Shown here: one piece after another, positions 1 through 6,228 of the stretch
Numbering within the stretch: the stretch's first letter is position 1
How the letters are laid out: every line of letters begins with the position of its first letter
Assembly: GCA_030643245.1 (NCBI GenBank)
Contig: DAOWME010000138.1
Coordinates: 1-8,081, forward strand
Direction: 5' to 3'
Length of the DNA stretch: 8,081 nucleotides
Origin: Deltaproteobacteria bacterium
GTDB lineage: Bacteria > Desulfobacterota > UBA8473
The notes under the pieces: model-generated
What the model saw: only the letters and a program-made list of their open reading frames with translations
Told to the model about the DNA's origin: nothing
Databases searched by the model: none
Made by a program: the position numbers and the translations under genes

Positions 1-198
1 ATAAATGCTCTGATAGAGCCTCTCGCATTGCCGAATAAGCTGTGCGCAAAACCGCGTTTTCATATCTGCCAATGCCAACCACAACAGTTTCACTGATTCC
101 ATGCCAAAACTGCCGATCTCCAGCTTTGTTGGGTTAATCTCTTCTGCCTCATTGCACTCAAGTGCCCCGACTTTGACTTCAACTCTGTATTCTCCCAT
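1..198 (-). CDS. Small hypothetical protein, 5' part only (runs off window)
   Basis: An open frame of 66 codons starts at ATG 198-196 on the minus strand and continues past the window edge without a stop. A strong Shine-Dalgarno (AGGAGGG at 213-207) sits 8 nt before the start, which makes a real gene likely. The protein begins MGEYRVEVKVGALE and contains the stretch FGMESVKLLWLALADMKTRF, an amphipathic, helix-like segment. There is no signal peptide, membrane segment or metal motif. I do not recognise the family with confidence; the layout (short beta-rich start, then a G-x-x-S-V-x-x-L-x-L-A-L helix) faintly recalls small uncharacterised DUF6968-type proteins, which is only a guess. It is separated from the respiratory operon by about 1 kb of decayed sequence and is probably unrelated to it. 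A similar translation start occurs at 1115-1154 on the opposite strand. Confidence 0.6.
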   Translation of the reverse strand, partial: MGEYRVEVKVGALECNEAEEINPTKLEIGSFGMESVKLLWLALADMKTRFCAQLIRQCERLYQSIY

Positions 199-283
199 TT
201 GATAGTCCCTCCTCATTGAGTAGTATATTGATCCACCAAAGAGTGCCCATCCATTAATGCACCCTTGAGAAAGGGGACACTCG

Positions 284-311
284 CAAGTTTCCATTTCTGG
301 ATGGAAACTTG
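284..311. repeat. Perfect 11-bp inverted repeat (hairpin)
   Basis: CAAGTTTCCAT (284-294) and ATGGAAACTTG (301-311) are exact reverse complements around a 6-nt loop (TTCTGG). A competing pairing exists: TCTGGAT (296-302) with ATCCAGA (314-320), which uses loop bases and would exclude the main stem. No T-run follows on either strand, so it is not a textbook terminator. It lies between the small gene at 1-198 and the left inverted repeat at 341-360, and may belong to the same mobile or repetitive sequence. Confidence 0.6.
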
Positions 312-340
312 ATATCCAGAGTATCTTCTTGGAAAGTATT

Positions 341-360
341 CTAAGGAACGGGGACGAAGT
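341..360. repeat. Left arm of imperfect 20-bp inverted repeat
   Basis: CTAAGGAACGGGGACGAAGT at 341-360 matches the reverse complement of 971-990 at 17 of 20 positions, including an unbroken core GGGGACGAA. The pair encloses 610 bp containing a broken nuclease gene. Related GGGGAC wording also occurs at 273-278 (AAGGGGACAC). This fits the ends of a non-autonomous element or a dispersed intergenic repeat; no transposase is present, so element identity is inferred. Confidence 0.55.
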
Positions 361-888
361 TTAATGTTAGACACAATAAATCAAAGATACATGAGCTTGT
401 CACAAAGGACATTGTTAGCTATAATGACGAACCGGACAAGGTGTTAACAGATGAAGAAAAAACAGACATCCTGGCTGTATTGAATGGCGACGGATCAAGA
501 AGCTTCGCTCCATGAGGCAATTTCTAGATAAAATGGGGAGATTTTCCGAGGCAGGAAATTATAATAAGCTGTCCAAGGCGGCAAAGAGCAAAGCCTGATC
601 CTGGAATACAACGGGGTTGAATACCACACAAAAAATCCTGATATAGTAACCGGACATAATTTTTCCCAGGAGTATCTTGATTATGACATCAGCCGTCAGA
701 TCGAGCTTGAAAGCTACGGCTACCGGTTTTTGCGCCTGAACAAGTTCAACGTGCGACCCGAGGAGAAAGGCGAAACAAGGGTTGACGTGCTGGACAGGTT
801 GTTAAGGGACGTGGCCGAAATAACTTCCCCATTTGTACATCTCATCTTCAGGCCATCTTTGCCCGATCTTCAAACACAAAATCCTTGA
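351..888 (+). pseudogene. Frameshifted remnant of a restriction-endonuclease-like protein
   Basis: Coding-like sequence on the plus strand is spread over three frames. Frame A runs 351-515 without an ATG (contains SYNDEPDKVLTDEEKTDILA); frame B runs 512-598 (MRQFLDKMGRFSEAG...); frame C runs 568-888. Frame C is the recognisable part: LILEYNGVEYH, then YDISRQIELESYGYRFLRL, then KFNV. This pattern (hydrophobic-E-Y-N-G-x-x-Y-H, later D-x-x-R-Q-x-x-L-E-x-x-G-Y-R-x-L-R) is typical of the C-terminal PD-(D/E)XK/Vsr-like domain (DUF559 or MTES_1575 type) found at the end of many helicase-like proteins. The last 20 or so codons of frame C no longer look homologous. Frame B seems to continue into frame C around 585-595, so one indel joins them; the A-B junction at 512-515 is a second shift. 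Assignment to the nuclease fold is by eye; the origin of frame A is unknown. It lies inside the inverted repeats 341-360/971-990. Confidence 0.5.
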
Positions 889-929
889 AATAGGCAAAAC
901 TATTCCTGTGGTTTTGTGTTTTCAGATCG
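864..929. repeat. Large imperfect hairpin (16 of 18 bp paired, nested inner stem)
   Basis: CGATCTTCAAACACAAAA (864-881) pairs with TTTTGTGTTTTCAGATCG (912-929) with only a 2x2 internal mismatch, giving outer 6-bp and inner 10-bp stems. Inside the 30-nt spacer a further stem AATAG (889-893)/CTATT (900-904) closes a 6-nt loop. It starts within the 3' end of the broken nuclease frame and ends about 40 bp before the right inverted repeat. Possible roles are a subterminal structure of a mobile element or a relic bidirectional terminator; the sequence alone does not decide. Confidence 0.5.
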
Positions 930-970
930 AACAAATCTGACCTAAATCTGAGCGCCAACTTGAGGAAGTT

Positions 971-990
971 ATTTCGTCCCCGTCCCTAAG
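971..990. repeat. Right arm of imperfect 20-bp inverted repeat
   Basis: ATTTCGTCCCCGTCCCTAAG at 971-990 is the partner of 341-360 in inverted orientation (17 of 20 matches). The sequence outside it, from 991 on, no longer resembles that outside the left arm, which suits an element boundary. I could not identify a target-site duplication flanking the pair. Confidence 0.55.
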
Positions 991-1162
991 TTATAAATGG
1001 AAAGTGTAAACTGAGAAATGAAGAATGCCGGTATTTCTTCTTGCCAGCGTCCCCCTTATCCGTCATAAATCCGGTGGAGATTGCTAAAGCCATAGCACAG
1101 TGGGTCATTTTATGAAGGAGGTAATGAATTATGGGAGAGGAGTACTCAGTGCGTTAGCCCGG
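991..1162. other. Intergenic region downstream of the operon, with an orphan Shine-Dalgarno and 8-codon ORF on the plus strand
   Basis: No convincing gene fills this stretch, which lies immediately 3' of the operon's last gene. It holds a perfect AAGGAGGT at 1115-1122 followed 8 nt later by ATG 1131, but that frame stops after eight codons (MGEEYSVR, stop 1155-1157), 5 nt before the end of the convergent large-subunit gene. The start resembles that of the gene at 198 (MGEYRVEV): the same AGGAGG, the same 9-nt spacer and the same ATGGGAGA. It may be the stub of a truncated relative. No rho-independent terminator with a T-run was found for the operon in this region. Confidence 0.4.
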
Positions 1163-4081
1163 CTATACCTTTACCAGCCTTACCCTCGTATCATTGAAAG
1201 AGGCATTTGCCCCGATCTTGTCTTGGAGGCACACGTCCTTTAAGAAAGGGTCGAGTCTCAACAGGGGGGTTAGGGGGATCCCGGCGCCTCTGGCAGGGTC
1301 GTTCCCCACGTCTTTTCCGTCGATCTCCACGGGAACGGCTCCGACACCCCATCGTCCAAACCCATTGGGGATGCCTACCACGCCGGGCCGGATGCCTTCC
1401 CTGACCGCAGCCTTTCCAATGATCCCCTTTGAACTGGGTGACTCTATTTTTATATTGTCGTGGTTCTTTATGCCGAGCGCATTTGCATCCGTTGGGTTGA
1501 TTATGACATAATTTTCCGGGAGAATCTCCAGGAGCCACCTGTCCACAGATGTCCTCATCCTTGAATCGAAGGCAAACCTGTAAGTTACTAGCTGTAGAGG
1601 ATATGAGCCATCATCTAATTCTTTGCCCTCTGTGTCGAGGATAGGCTCATATTTTGGGAGCCCGTCAAAAGGCCGGCCTGTGATGGAATCCTTTGTTTTG
1701 GCCAGGTTTTCATTATAAATCCGGCAGAGGCCCCCATACAAACGATAGGGACGATCCCCTTTGTACGATTTATCGTAGGATTCAAACCTCCCCCCTCTCG
1801 ACAGGGCGTAGGCGATACGCTCTTTTTCCGTAAGCCCCGGCACTCTTGAATCGTTATCGTTTCTTACAATATTGGCAATGGCCCTTCTATAGAAGTCCCA
1901 TGCGTTATTCAACGGTTGACCCATACCAAAGGCATTATCTCCGAAGCCGGGCAGGCGCAGCTCTTTTGCCAGTCGGATGAGTATATCCTCCATCAACATG
2001 TTGGTGGGGACCAGAGGCTTATATGCACCTGTCTTGGGGTCGATATTTCCGACAACAGGCCTTCTTATGCCGATCGTCTTGCTGGTAACGGCCGGTGGCA
2101 CACTGCACAGATCCCACCTCTCGAGATAGGTTGTGTCAGGCAGGATATAGTCCGCAAACCAATTGGTTTCCGTAACCGAGGTGTCTATGGCTATGAGAAG
2201 CGGGACTTTTCTTGTGTCCTGAAGTACGCGACCGACTGTGTCTCTCATGGATGGAGCCGAGTAGGAAGGGTTGGCCCGGTAAAGGAGCAAGGCTTTAATG
2301 GGGTATGGGTATCCGTCCGCTATGCTAGGAATGACCTCCTGGAAGTTTCCCCTTGATGAGGCAAAGGGAAACCACTGTCTCTTTGAAGGGTACCCTTTGT
2401 GTCTGAATTCCGTTGTGTCTTGATATCTGTGCCCGGCCCTGTCGATCCGTATGCCGGACAACCTGGGCCCGTGTTTTACGGTTTGGAGATCACACAGGCC
2501 TCTCTTCACAGCGAGGGGGTTCCAGTGGTCCGCCCCGAGGATGAGGCCGCCTTTTGTGTCTATATTTCCGATAAGGAAATTCAATGCTATAATTGTTCTG
2601 GCAGTATAAGTGCCGTTGCTGTGCTGGACGGCGCCGCCGTAAAAGTCTGCTACCGCCTTTTTGCCGTATGATGTAAATTCCCTGGCCAGTTTTTCAATTA
2701 CCAGGGGTTCAACGCCGCATATCTCCGAATACCCTTTTATGTCCTTTTCATATACCCTTTCTTTTAAGAGCTCAAAAACAGACTTACACGGGATATTGTT
2801 GACCCAAACCTTGACCTCCAGTTGACCGCGATTTACTCTGTCAAAGATCTCAGGACCTCCTTTGTACCAGACTACGAACTTGTCACCATAGCCCTCTAAC
2901 CCTGCATCCTTGGCTCTCAGGAACTCCATGTTATCCGTTCGGACGAGATACGAGGCATTCGTCCAGCTTTTCTCTCTATCTCCGGCAGCCGCTGCCTTTG
3001 TAGTGTTTTGTAGAAACCTCGAATTATACGTCCTGTTGTCTATGATCCATCTCATCATGCCGAGCGCCAGTGCAGCATCAGTACATGGCTTTATGGGGAT
3101 CCACTGGTCAGCCATTGAAGCGGAACTCGACAACCTTGGGTCCACAACGACCCACTTGAGAGTCCCATACTTGTCTTTGAACGCTTTACTGTAGCCCTCT
3201 TGCTGGAGTGATTCGGATCCCCCCTCAGCTCCCACCTTTGCCTTCATTATCTTCCTTACGACGGTCTGAACGGGAATGCTCGATTCCAGAGGTGATGACC
3301 CGAAAAAGATGAGGAACCGCGCGTTGAGGAGGTCGGGTCGCAAGTTATCATGCCTGTTATCGAGACTGAGTCTGAAACCTGTCCTGTAACTCGATTGCCT
3401 TATGCTCGTGTCGTCGGTTTCCCCGTTTATTGAACCATAGGCGTTCATGAACCGCGATATGAATATCCTGCTTCCGATGTCCAAGCTTTCGCTGAGGAAT
3501 ACAAACTGATTGGCCTTGGCCCCTAGCTCTCGAGCGGTATTCTCTATAGGGCTTCTCAGATCCCTGATCTCCCGGAGACCTTCCACCTTGCCCGCTCCGA
3601 AGAGGTCTCCCCCCTCCATAATCTCCTTAATGGCATGGTCCCACGTAATCGTCTTCCACTTGCCCGAACCCCGCGGACCTACCCTCTTTAGGGGCCCTTT
3701 GATCCGGTAGGGATCGTATAGGGTCTGGATGCCTGCCTGGCCTTTAACACATAAAGACCCCTTGTAGCTAATCGCATCGTCTGTACTGGTATTGTATGGG
3801 ATGTGCGGCTCCATGGAATTCGGGTGATAGGGGTTCCCGTCGAGCTTAACCACCGCACCCTCTCTGATCCTTGCCCTGATCCCGCAGTTACCCTCACACA
3901 TCCGGCAGATACTGTATACACTTTCTATCCCTGTAGTGGTCTCTAAAGGATCTGAAGCTGCGGCCCCCATTATATACGGCGGAACCTCTCCCTCTGTTTC
4001 GAACAGATGACATCCGCTGAAACATGCGGTCCCACCCAAAATCGCCGCCGCTCTCATAAATTCACGTCTCGTCAGGTTCAT
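1163..4081 (-). CDS. Molybdopterin oxidoreductase family large subunit, Tat-exported (TtrA/ArrA-like, possibly without Mo ligand)
   Basis: 972 aa, the periplasmic large subunit of a complex iron-sulfur molybdoenzyme (CISM). The start is ATG 4081 with GGAGG 9 nt upstream. Residues 4-10 (TRREFMR) are a twin-arginine motif, followed by a short hydrophobic stretch and FSGC (21-24), a possible lipobox. Cys59, Cys62, Cys66 and Cys111 form the N-terminal 4Fe-4S site (C-x2-C-x3-C...C). The GDLFGAGKVEGLREIRDL stretch (158-175) recalls tetrathionate and arsenate reductases. NFLIGNIDTKGG (501-512), ETNWFADYILPDTTYLERWD (638-657) and a C-terminal dinucleotide-binding domain (about 825-970) are classic family blocks. 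Oddity: in the region of the usual Mo ligand (about 208-235, RFMNAYGSINGETDDTSIRQ...) there is no Cys or U, only Ser, Thr and Asp. It could be a non-catalytic electron-transfer subunit like QrcB, or use Ser/Asp as ligand. It is last in the operon, 32 nt after the NrfD gene. Family is sure; substrate unknown. Confidence 0.93.
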   Translation of the reverse strand: MNLTRREFMRAAAILGGTACFSGCHLFETEGEVPPYIMGAAASDPLETTTGIESVYSICRMCEGNCGIRARIREGAVVKLDGNPYHPNSMEPHIPYNTSTDDAISYKGSLCVKGQAGIQTLYDPYRIKGPLKRVGPRGSGKWKTITWDHAIKEIMEGGDLFGAGKVEGLREIRDLRSPIENTARELGAKANQFVFLSESLDIGSRIFISRFMNAYGSINGETDDTSIRQSSYRTGFRLSLDNRHDNLRPDLLNARFLIFFGSSPLESSIPVQTVVRKIMKAKVGAEGGSESLQQEGYSKAFKDKYGTLKWVVVDPRLSSSASMADQWIPIKPCTDAALALGMMRWIIDNRTYNSRFLQNTTKAAAAGDREKSWTNASYLVRTDNMEFLRAKDAGLEGYGDKFVVWYKGGPEIFDRVNRGQLEVKVWVNNIPCKSVFELLKERVYEKDIKGYSEICGVEPLVIEKLAREFTSYGKKAVADFYGGAVQHSNGTYTARTIIALNFLIGNIDTKGGLILGADHWNPLAVKRGLCDLQTVKHGPRLSGIRIDRAGHRYQDTTEFRHKGYPSKRQWFPFASSRGNFQEVIPSIADGYPYPIKALLLYRANPSYSAPSMRDTVGRVLQDTRKVPLLIAIDTSVTETNWFADYILPDTTYLERWDLCSVPPAVTSKTIGIRRPVVGNIDPKTGAYKPLVPTNMLMEDILIRLAKELRLPGFGDNAFGMGQPLNNAWDFYRRAIANIVRNDNDSRVPGLTEKERIAYALSRGGRFESYDKSYKGDRPYRLYGGLCRIYNENLAKTKDSITGRPFDGLPKYEPILDTEGKELDDGSYPLQLVTYRFAFDSRMRTSVDRWLLEILPENYVIINPTDANALGIKNHDNIKIESPSSKGIIGKAAVREGIRPGVVGIPNGFGRWGVGAVPVEIDGKDVGNDPARGAGIPLTPLLRLDPFLKDVCLQDKIGANASFNDTRVRLVKV

Positions 4082-4113
4082 CTGTAAGGTCCTCCAAAGG
4101 CATCTTAACGGGT

Positions 4114-5004
4114 CTAACTCAACGGTATCTCAAACCCTATAAACACGAGGGAGTATCTCATAAGGAATACGCCGCCAATAACGAGGATAGCGCTCAGTGC
4201 AACCCAGACCTTGTTTCGCCGGGTTATGGGAAAGATCAGGAGAAATAGGGGGATCAGCATCCCTAAAACGAGCTCTCCCCACAGGTACAAGGGATCATGA
4301 AAGGCGGTGATGATAGCGGCAAGTCCGTCAGCATTTGAAAGCCCCAGGGTAAGCGCGAAGGACAAGACCCAGAAAAAATCCATGATTATGATGCCGATCA
4401 TCATATTATAGAGGTCGGAGAATACACCCTCATCGAGTTTCTTCTTCGAAAATCTGTTCATAACGAATGCGACAACCACGAGTAGTGCGACACCCGAGAG
4501 GATCGCAGAGGTCAAAAAGTAACCGGGCATCAACGCGGAATGCCACCAAGCCCTGCCCCTGACCAGGGCAAATGCAAACCCCGTATATGCATGTACAGAT
4601 ACTGCCAGAGGCACGGTAATCGTCCCCATTACCCTCATCATCTTTTCATTCTTCACAAAGATGAACCAGATATAGACCATATTGCCCACTGGGTAAAGGG
4701 TAAGCAACCAGGTACCGTAAGAAAGGGCTGCGGTTGTATTAAAATAAGAAGGTACGAGTGTATGCCAGAACCGCAACGGTTGATGGAGGTCAAATATGAG
4801 GCACGCAGGCGCGATTAGAAGGAGTACGAAGGATGTCACTGCTGCGGGGAATGCCAATGGTTTGTATTTTTTTATACCAAATACCGTGTACAGGGAGGAA
4901 AGGATGAAAGAACCGGCGCTCAAACCGGTAAAATAGAAGTAGAGTGGTATGTAAACCTTCCATGGACATTCGTGGGGAACGTTATAGAGTACACTTAGGT
5001 CCAA
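4114..5004 (-). CDS. NrfD/PsrC-family integral membrane quinone-interacting subunit
   Basis: 296 aa, very hydrophobic, with about eight predicted membrane helices (roughly residues 18-42, 50-71, 89-117, 126-149, 158-182, 196-222, 238-261, 265-288). This subunit anchors the FeS protein and exchanges electrons, and possibly protons, with menaquinone. Family hallmarks are the first helix PLYFYFTGLSAGSF, then DLHQPLRFW (72-80), HAYTGFAFA (138-146), RAWWHSALMPGYFLTSAILSG (151-171) and the final RYSLVFIG (283-290). The eight-helix length fits the PsrC/TtrC/QrcD size class rather than the ten-helix ActC/HybB class. The start is TTG at 5004: the in-frame codon four triplets upstream is a stop (TGA), there is no early ATG, and GAGAGG lies 5 nt before it. 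It follows the FeS gene by 26 nt. Direction of electron flow cannot be read from sequence. Confidence 0.93.
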   Translation of the reverse strand: MDLSVLYNVPHECPWKVYIPLYFYFTGLSAGSFILSSLYTVFGIKKYKPLAFPAAVTSFVLLLIAPACLIFDLHQPLRFWHTLVPSYFNTTAALSYGTWLLTLYPVGNMVYIWFIFVKNEKMMRVMGTITVPLAVSVHAYTGFAFALVRGRAWWHSALMPGYFLTSAILSGVALLVVVAFVMNRFSKKKLDEGVFSDLYNMMIGIIIMDFFWVLSFALTLGLSNADGLAAIITAFHDPLYLWGELVLGMLIPLFLLIFPITRRNKVWVALSAILVIGGVFLMRYSLVFIGFEIPLS

Positions 5005-5009
5005 GGTTG

Positions 5010-5015
5010 CCTCTC
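5010..5015 (-). promoter_or_regulatory. Ribosome binding site fixing a TTG start of the NrfD gene
   Basis: Read on the minus strand, GAGAGG (5015-5010) lies 5 nt before TTG 5004-5002. An in-frame TGA just upstream excludes a longer protein, and no ATG follows for many codons, so this site decides the start. Confidence 0.6.
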
Positions 5016-5030
5016 ACTTACTACACAAGA

Positions 5031-5690
5031 TTATTTCTTCCAGTAATCCGAAAGTTTGCTTGGGACGGACTGGTGGTATTCCTCAATTGCCTCGGGATAT
5101 TCTTCGGATATCCTTATCCGCCCCATTATGTCTTTGTCCGCAGCGATGTAATAAACCTTCGGATGGGTCCTCAGATCCGGCTTCAGCACTGTGGTTGCAT
5201 TGTCTGCAATCAGCCGGGACACCTCGCTTTTCGGATCATTGAGGTCACCAAAGGTAATAGCCCTGCCTATGCAAGATGTTACGCACGCAGGAAGCATCCC
5301 CGCATCGATCCTGTGAGTGCAGAAGGTGCATTTGTCTGCGGTGTGCCTCACCGGGTTGAAGAACCTGGCATCGTAAGGGCAAGCCGCGATACACATCCCG
5401 CATCCGATGCACTTGCCGTAATATATGGTGACCACGCCATCGGGCCTGCGTACGGTAGCCTCAACAGGACAGACCTCTACACAGGGAGGCGTATCACAAT
5501 GGTTGCACAGTCTTCTCAGATAAAAGTTCTTCACATCCGGGTATTTTCCCTTCTGGATACCTTTTACCCAGGAACGCCAGTAACCCAGTGGCACGTTGTT
5601 CTCACTCTTGCATGCTACTGTACAGGTATGGCAGCCCACGCATTTGCGCTGGTCTATCACCATACCCCATTTCTTAACCTTCTTCTCCAA
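5031..5690 (-). CDS. Four-cluster 4Fe-4S ferredoxin subunit (PsrB/TtrB/NrfC/QrcC type)
   Basis: 219 aa. It carries electrons between the large subunit and the NrfD membrane subunit. All sixteen cluster cysteines are present: C17, C20, C23, C27; C62, C65, C70, C74; C94, C97, C100, C104; C121, C124, C136, C140, the last group with the C-x2-C-x11-C-x3-C spacing usual for CISM FeS subunits. This predicts four [4Fe-4S] clusters. There is no signal peptide, so it probably crosses the membrane bound to the Tat-exported large subunit. The start is TTG 5690, directly abutting the cytochrome stop codon (TAG 5693-5691), with GAGGAG 4 nt upstream. ATG at codon 10 is an alternative, but the family-typical WGMVID stretch begins before it and favours the TTG. 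The C-terminal tail (about 175-219, HPKVYYIAADKDIMGRI) is ordinary for the family. Translation is probably coupled to the cytochrome gene. Confidence 0.95.
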   Translation of the reverse strand: MEKKVKKWGMVIDQRKCVGCHTCTVACKSENNVPLGYWRSWVKGIQKGKYPDVKNFYLRRLCNHCDTPPCVEVCPVEATVRRPDGVVTIYYGKCIGCGMCIAACPYDARFFNPVRHTADKCTFCTHRIDAGMLPACVTSCIGRAITFGDLNDPKSEVSRLIADNATTVLKPDLRTHPKVYYIAADKDIMGRIRISEEYPEAIEEYHQSVPSKLSDYWKK

Positions 5691-6215
5691 CTATCTCCTC
5701 GTATGGCACTTCAGACATTCCATCCTACTGAAAGATTCCTTGCCGTCATGGCACGTGCCGTTTGCACAAAGCATCTCAGCCCTGTTAATCTCTATTATCT
5801 TGCCCCCTGCAATCTCTGTGTCCAGTGGGTCAACGATCACATGATGCGTATCTTTCCCTATCCTTACCACCCTGTCCGAATTCTTGAGTAACTCGATGAT
5901 GAATCCTGTGTGGCTATCCGCCTTGAAAGGGTGCTCGTGGCAGTCTTCACACTCGTATTTTGCCTTTTCGCCTTTGGTATGGCTCAAATGGCTGAAGGTT
6001 ACAGGGCCTGGAGAGCCTTTTGCAGTATATGTAATACTTCCTCCGCCCACTGTCCTGGAGAGTATAAGGATAAGGGCTACCATACCGACCACGAGAAGAG
6101 TGATCAGCCCAAAACCCAATTTTTCTCCCAGGGTCTCATTAGACGGTAGGTCCTTAATTGTACCCACAAGTTTAAGAATCTGGGCTCTCATTTTCTTTTG
6201 TTTCGCTGATTTCAT
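5691..6215 (-). CDS. Membrane-anchored c7-type triheme cytochrome c
   Basis: 174 aa. A basic N-terminus (KSAKQKKMR) and one membrane helix (about 34-53, LGFGLITLLVVGMVALILIL) predict an N-in anchor with the heme domain in the periplasm. Three heme c sites are visible: C89-x2-C92-H93, C150-x4-C155-H156 (unusual four-residue spacer, as in some cytochrome c3 hemes) and C167-x2-C170-H171 at the very C-terminus. H76, H79, H95, H102, H124 and H125 are candidate distal ligands, so three bis-His hemes are plausible. The FSHLSH...CEDCH...CHDGKESF...CLKCH layout fits the c7-type triheme family. It sits between the flavoprotein (13-nt gap) and the FeS subunit (zero gap), the place a QrcA-like electron-entry subunit would have, although QrcA of Desulfovibrio has six hemes. 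The ATG has only a weak GCAGGA site 3 nt before it, so it probably relies on coupling with the flavoprotein gene. Confidence 0.9.
   Translation of the reverse strand: MKSAKQKKMRAQILKLVGTIKDLPSNETLGEKLGFGLITLLVVGMVALILILSRTVGGGSITYTAKGSPGPVTFSHLSHTKGEKAKYECEDCHEHPFKADSHTGFIIELLKNSDRVVRIGKDTHHVIVDPLDTEIAGGKIIEINRAEMLCANGTCHDGKESFSRMECLKCHTRR
5695..5700 (-). promoter_or_regulatory. Ribosome binding site inside the cytochrome gene for a TTG-started FeS gene
   Basis: GAGGAG read on the minus strand (5700-5695) overlaps the last codons of the cytochrome gene; its stop TAG is immediately followed by TTG. The zero-gap arrangement implies translational coupling of cytochrome and FeS subunit. Confidence 0.55.
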
Positions 6216-6228
6216 CTGTCCTGCAAGC

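Noticed and set aside
986..1108. Minus-strand ORF of 40 codons downstream of the large subunit gene (begins MTHCAMALAISTGFM)
   Set aside because: No Shine-Dalgarno sequence precedes it, its stop lies inside the inverted repeat, and it has no recognisable motif; probably chance.
1016..1113. Plus-strand stretch ending NPVEIAKAIAQWVIL then stop, reminiscent of a glycosyltransferase C-terminus
   Set aside because: Only about 15 residues look protein-like, the upstream part does not match any family, and a short helical stretch can occur by chance.
199..1162. CRISPR array or tRNA in the left intergenic region
   Set aside because: The repeats are inverted pairs rather than regularly spaced direct repeats, and no cloverleaf or CCA-end structure was seen.
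1163..4081. Annotation as tetrathionate or arsenate reductase
   Set aside because: General resemblance is clear, but the ligand loop lacks the Cys those enzymes need and the operon context with a cytochrome differs, so a substrate name is not justified.
4944..5891. Plus-strand ORF of 315 codons
   Set aside because: It lies antisense to the NrfD start, the whole FeS gene and part of the cytochrome gene, all of which have clear family motifs; its translation shows no recognisable domain.
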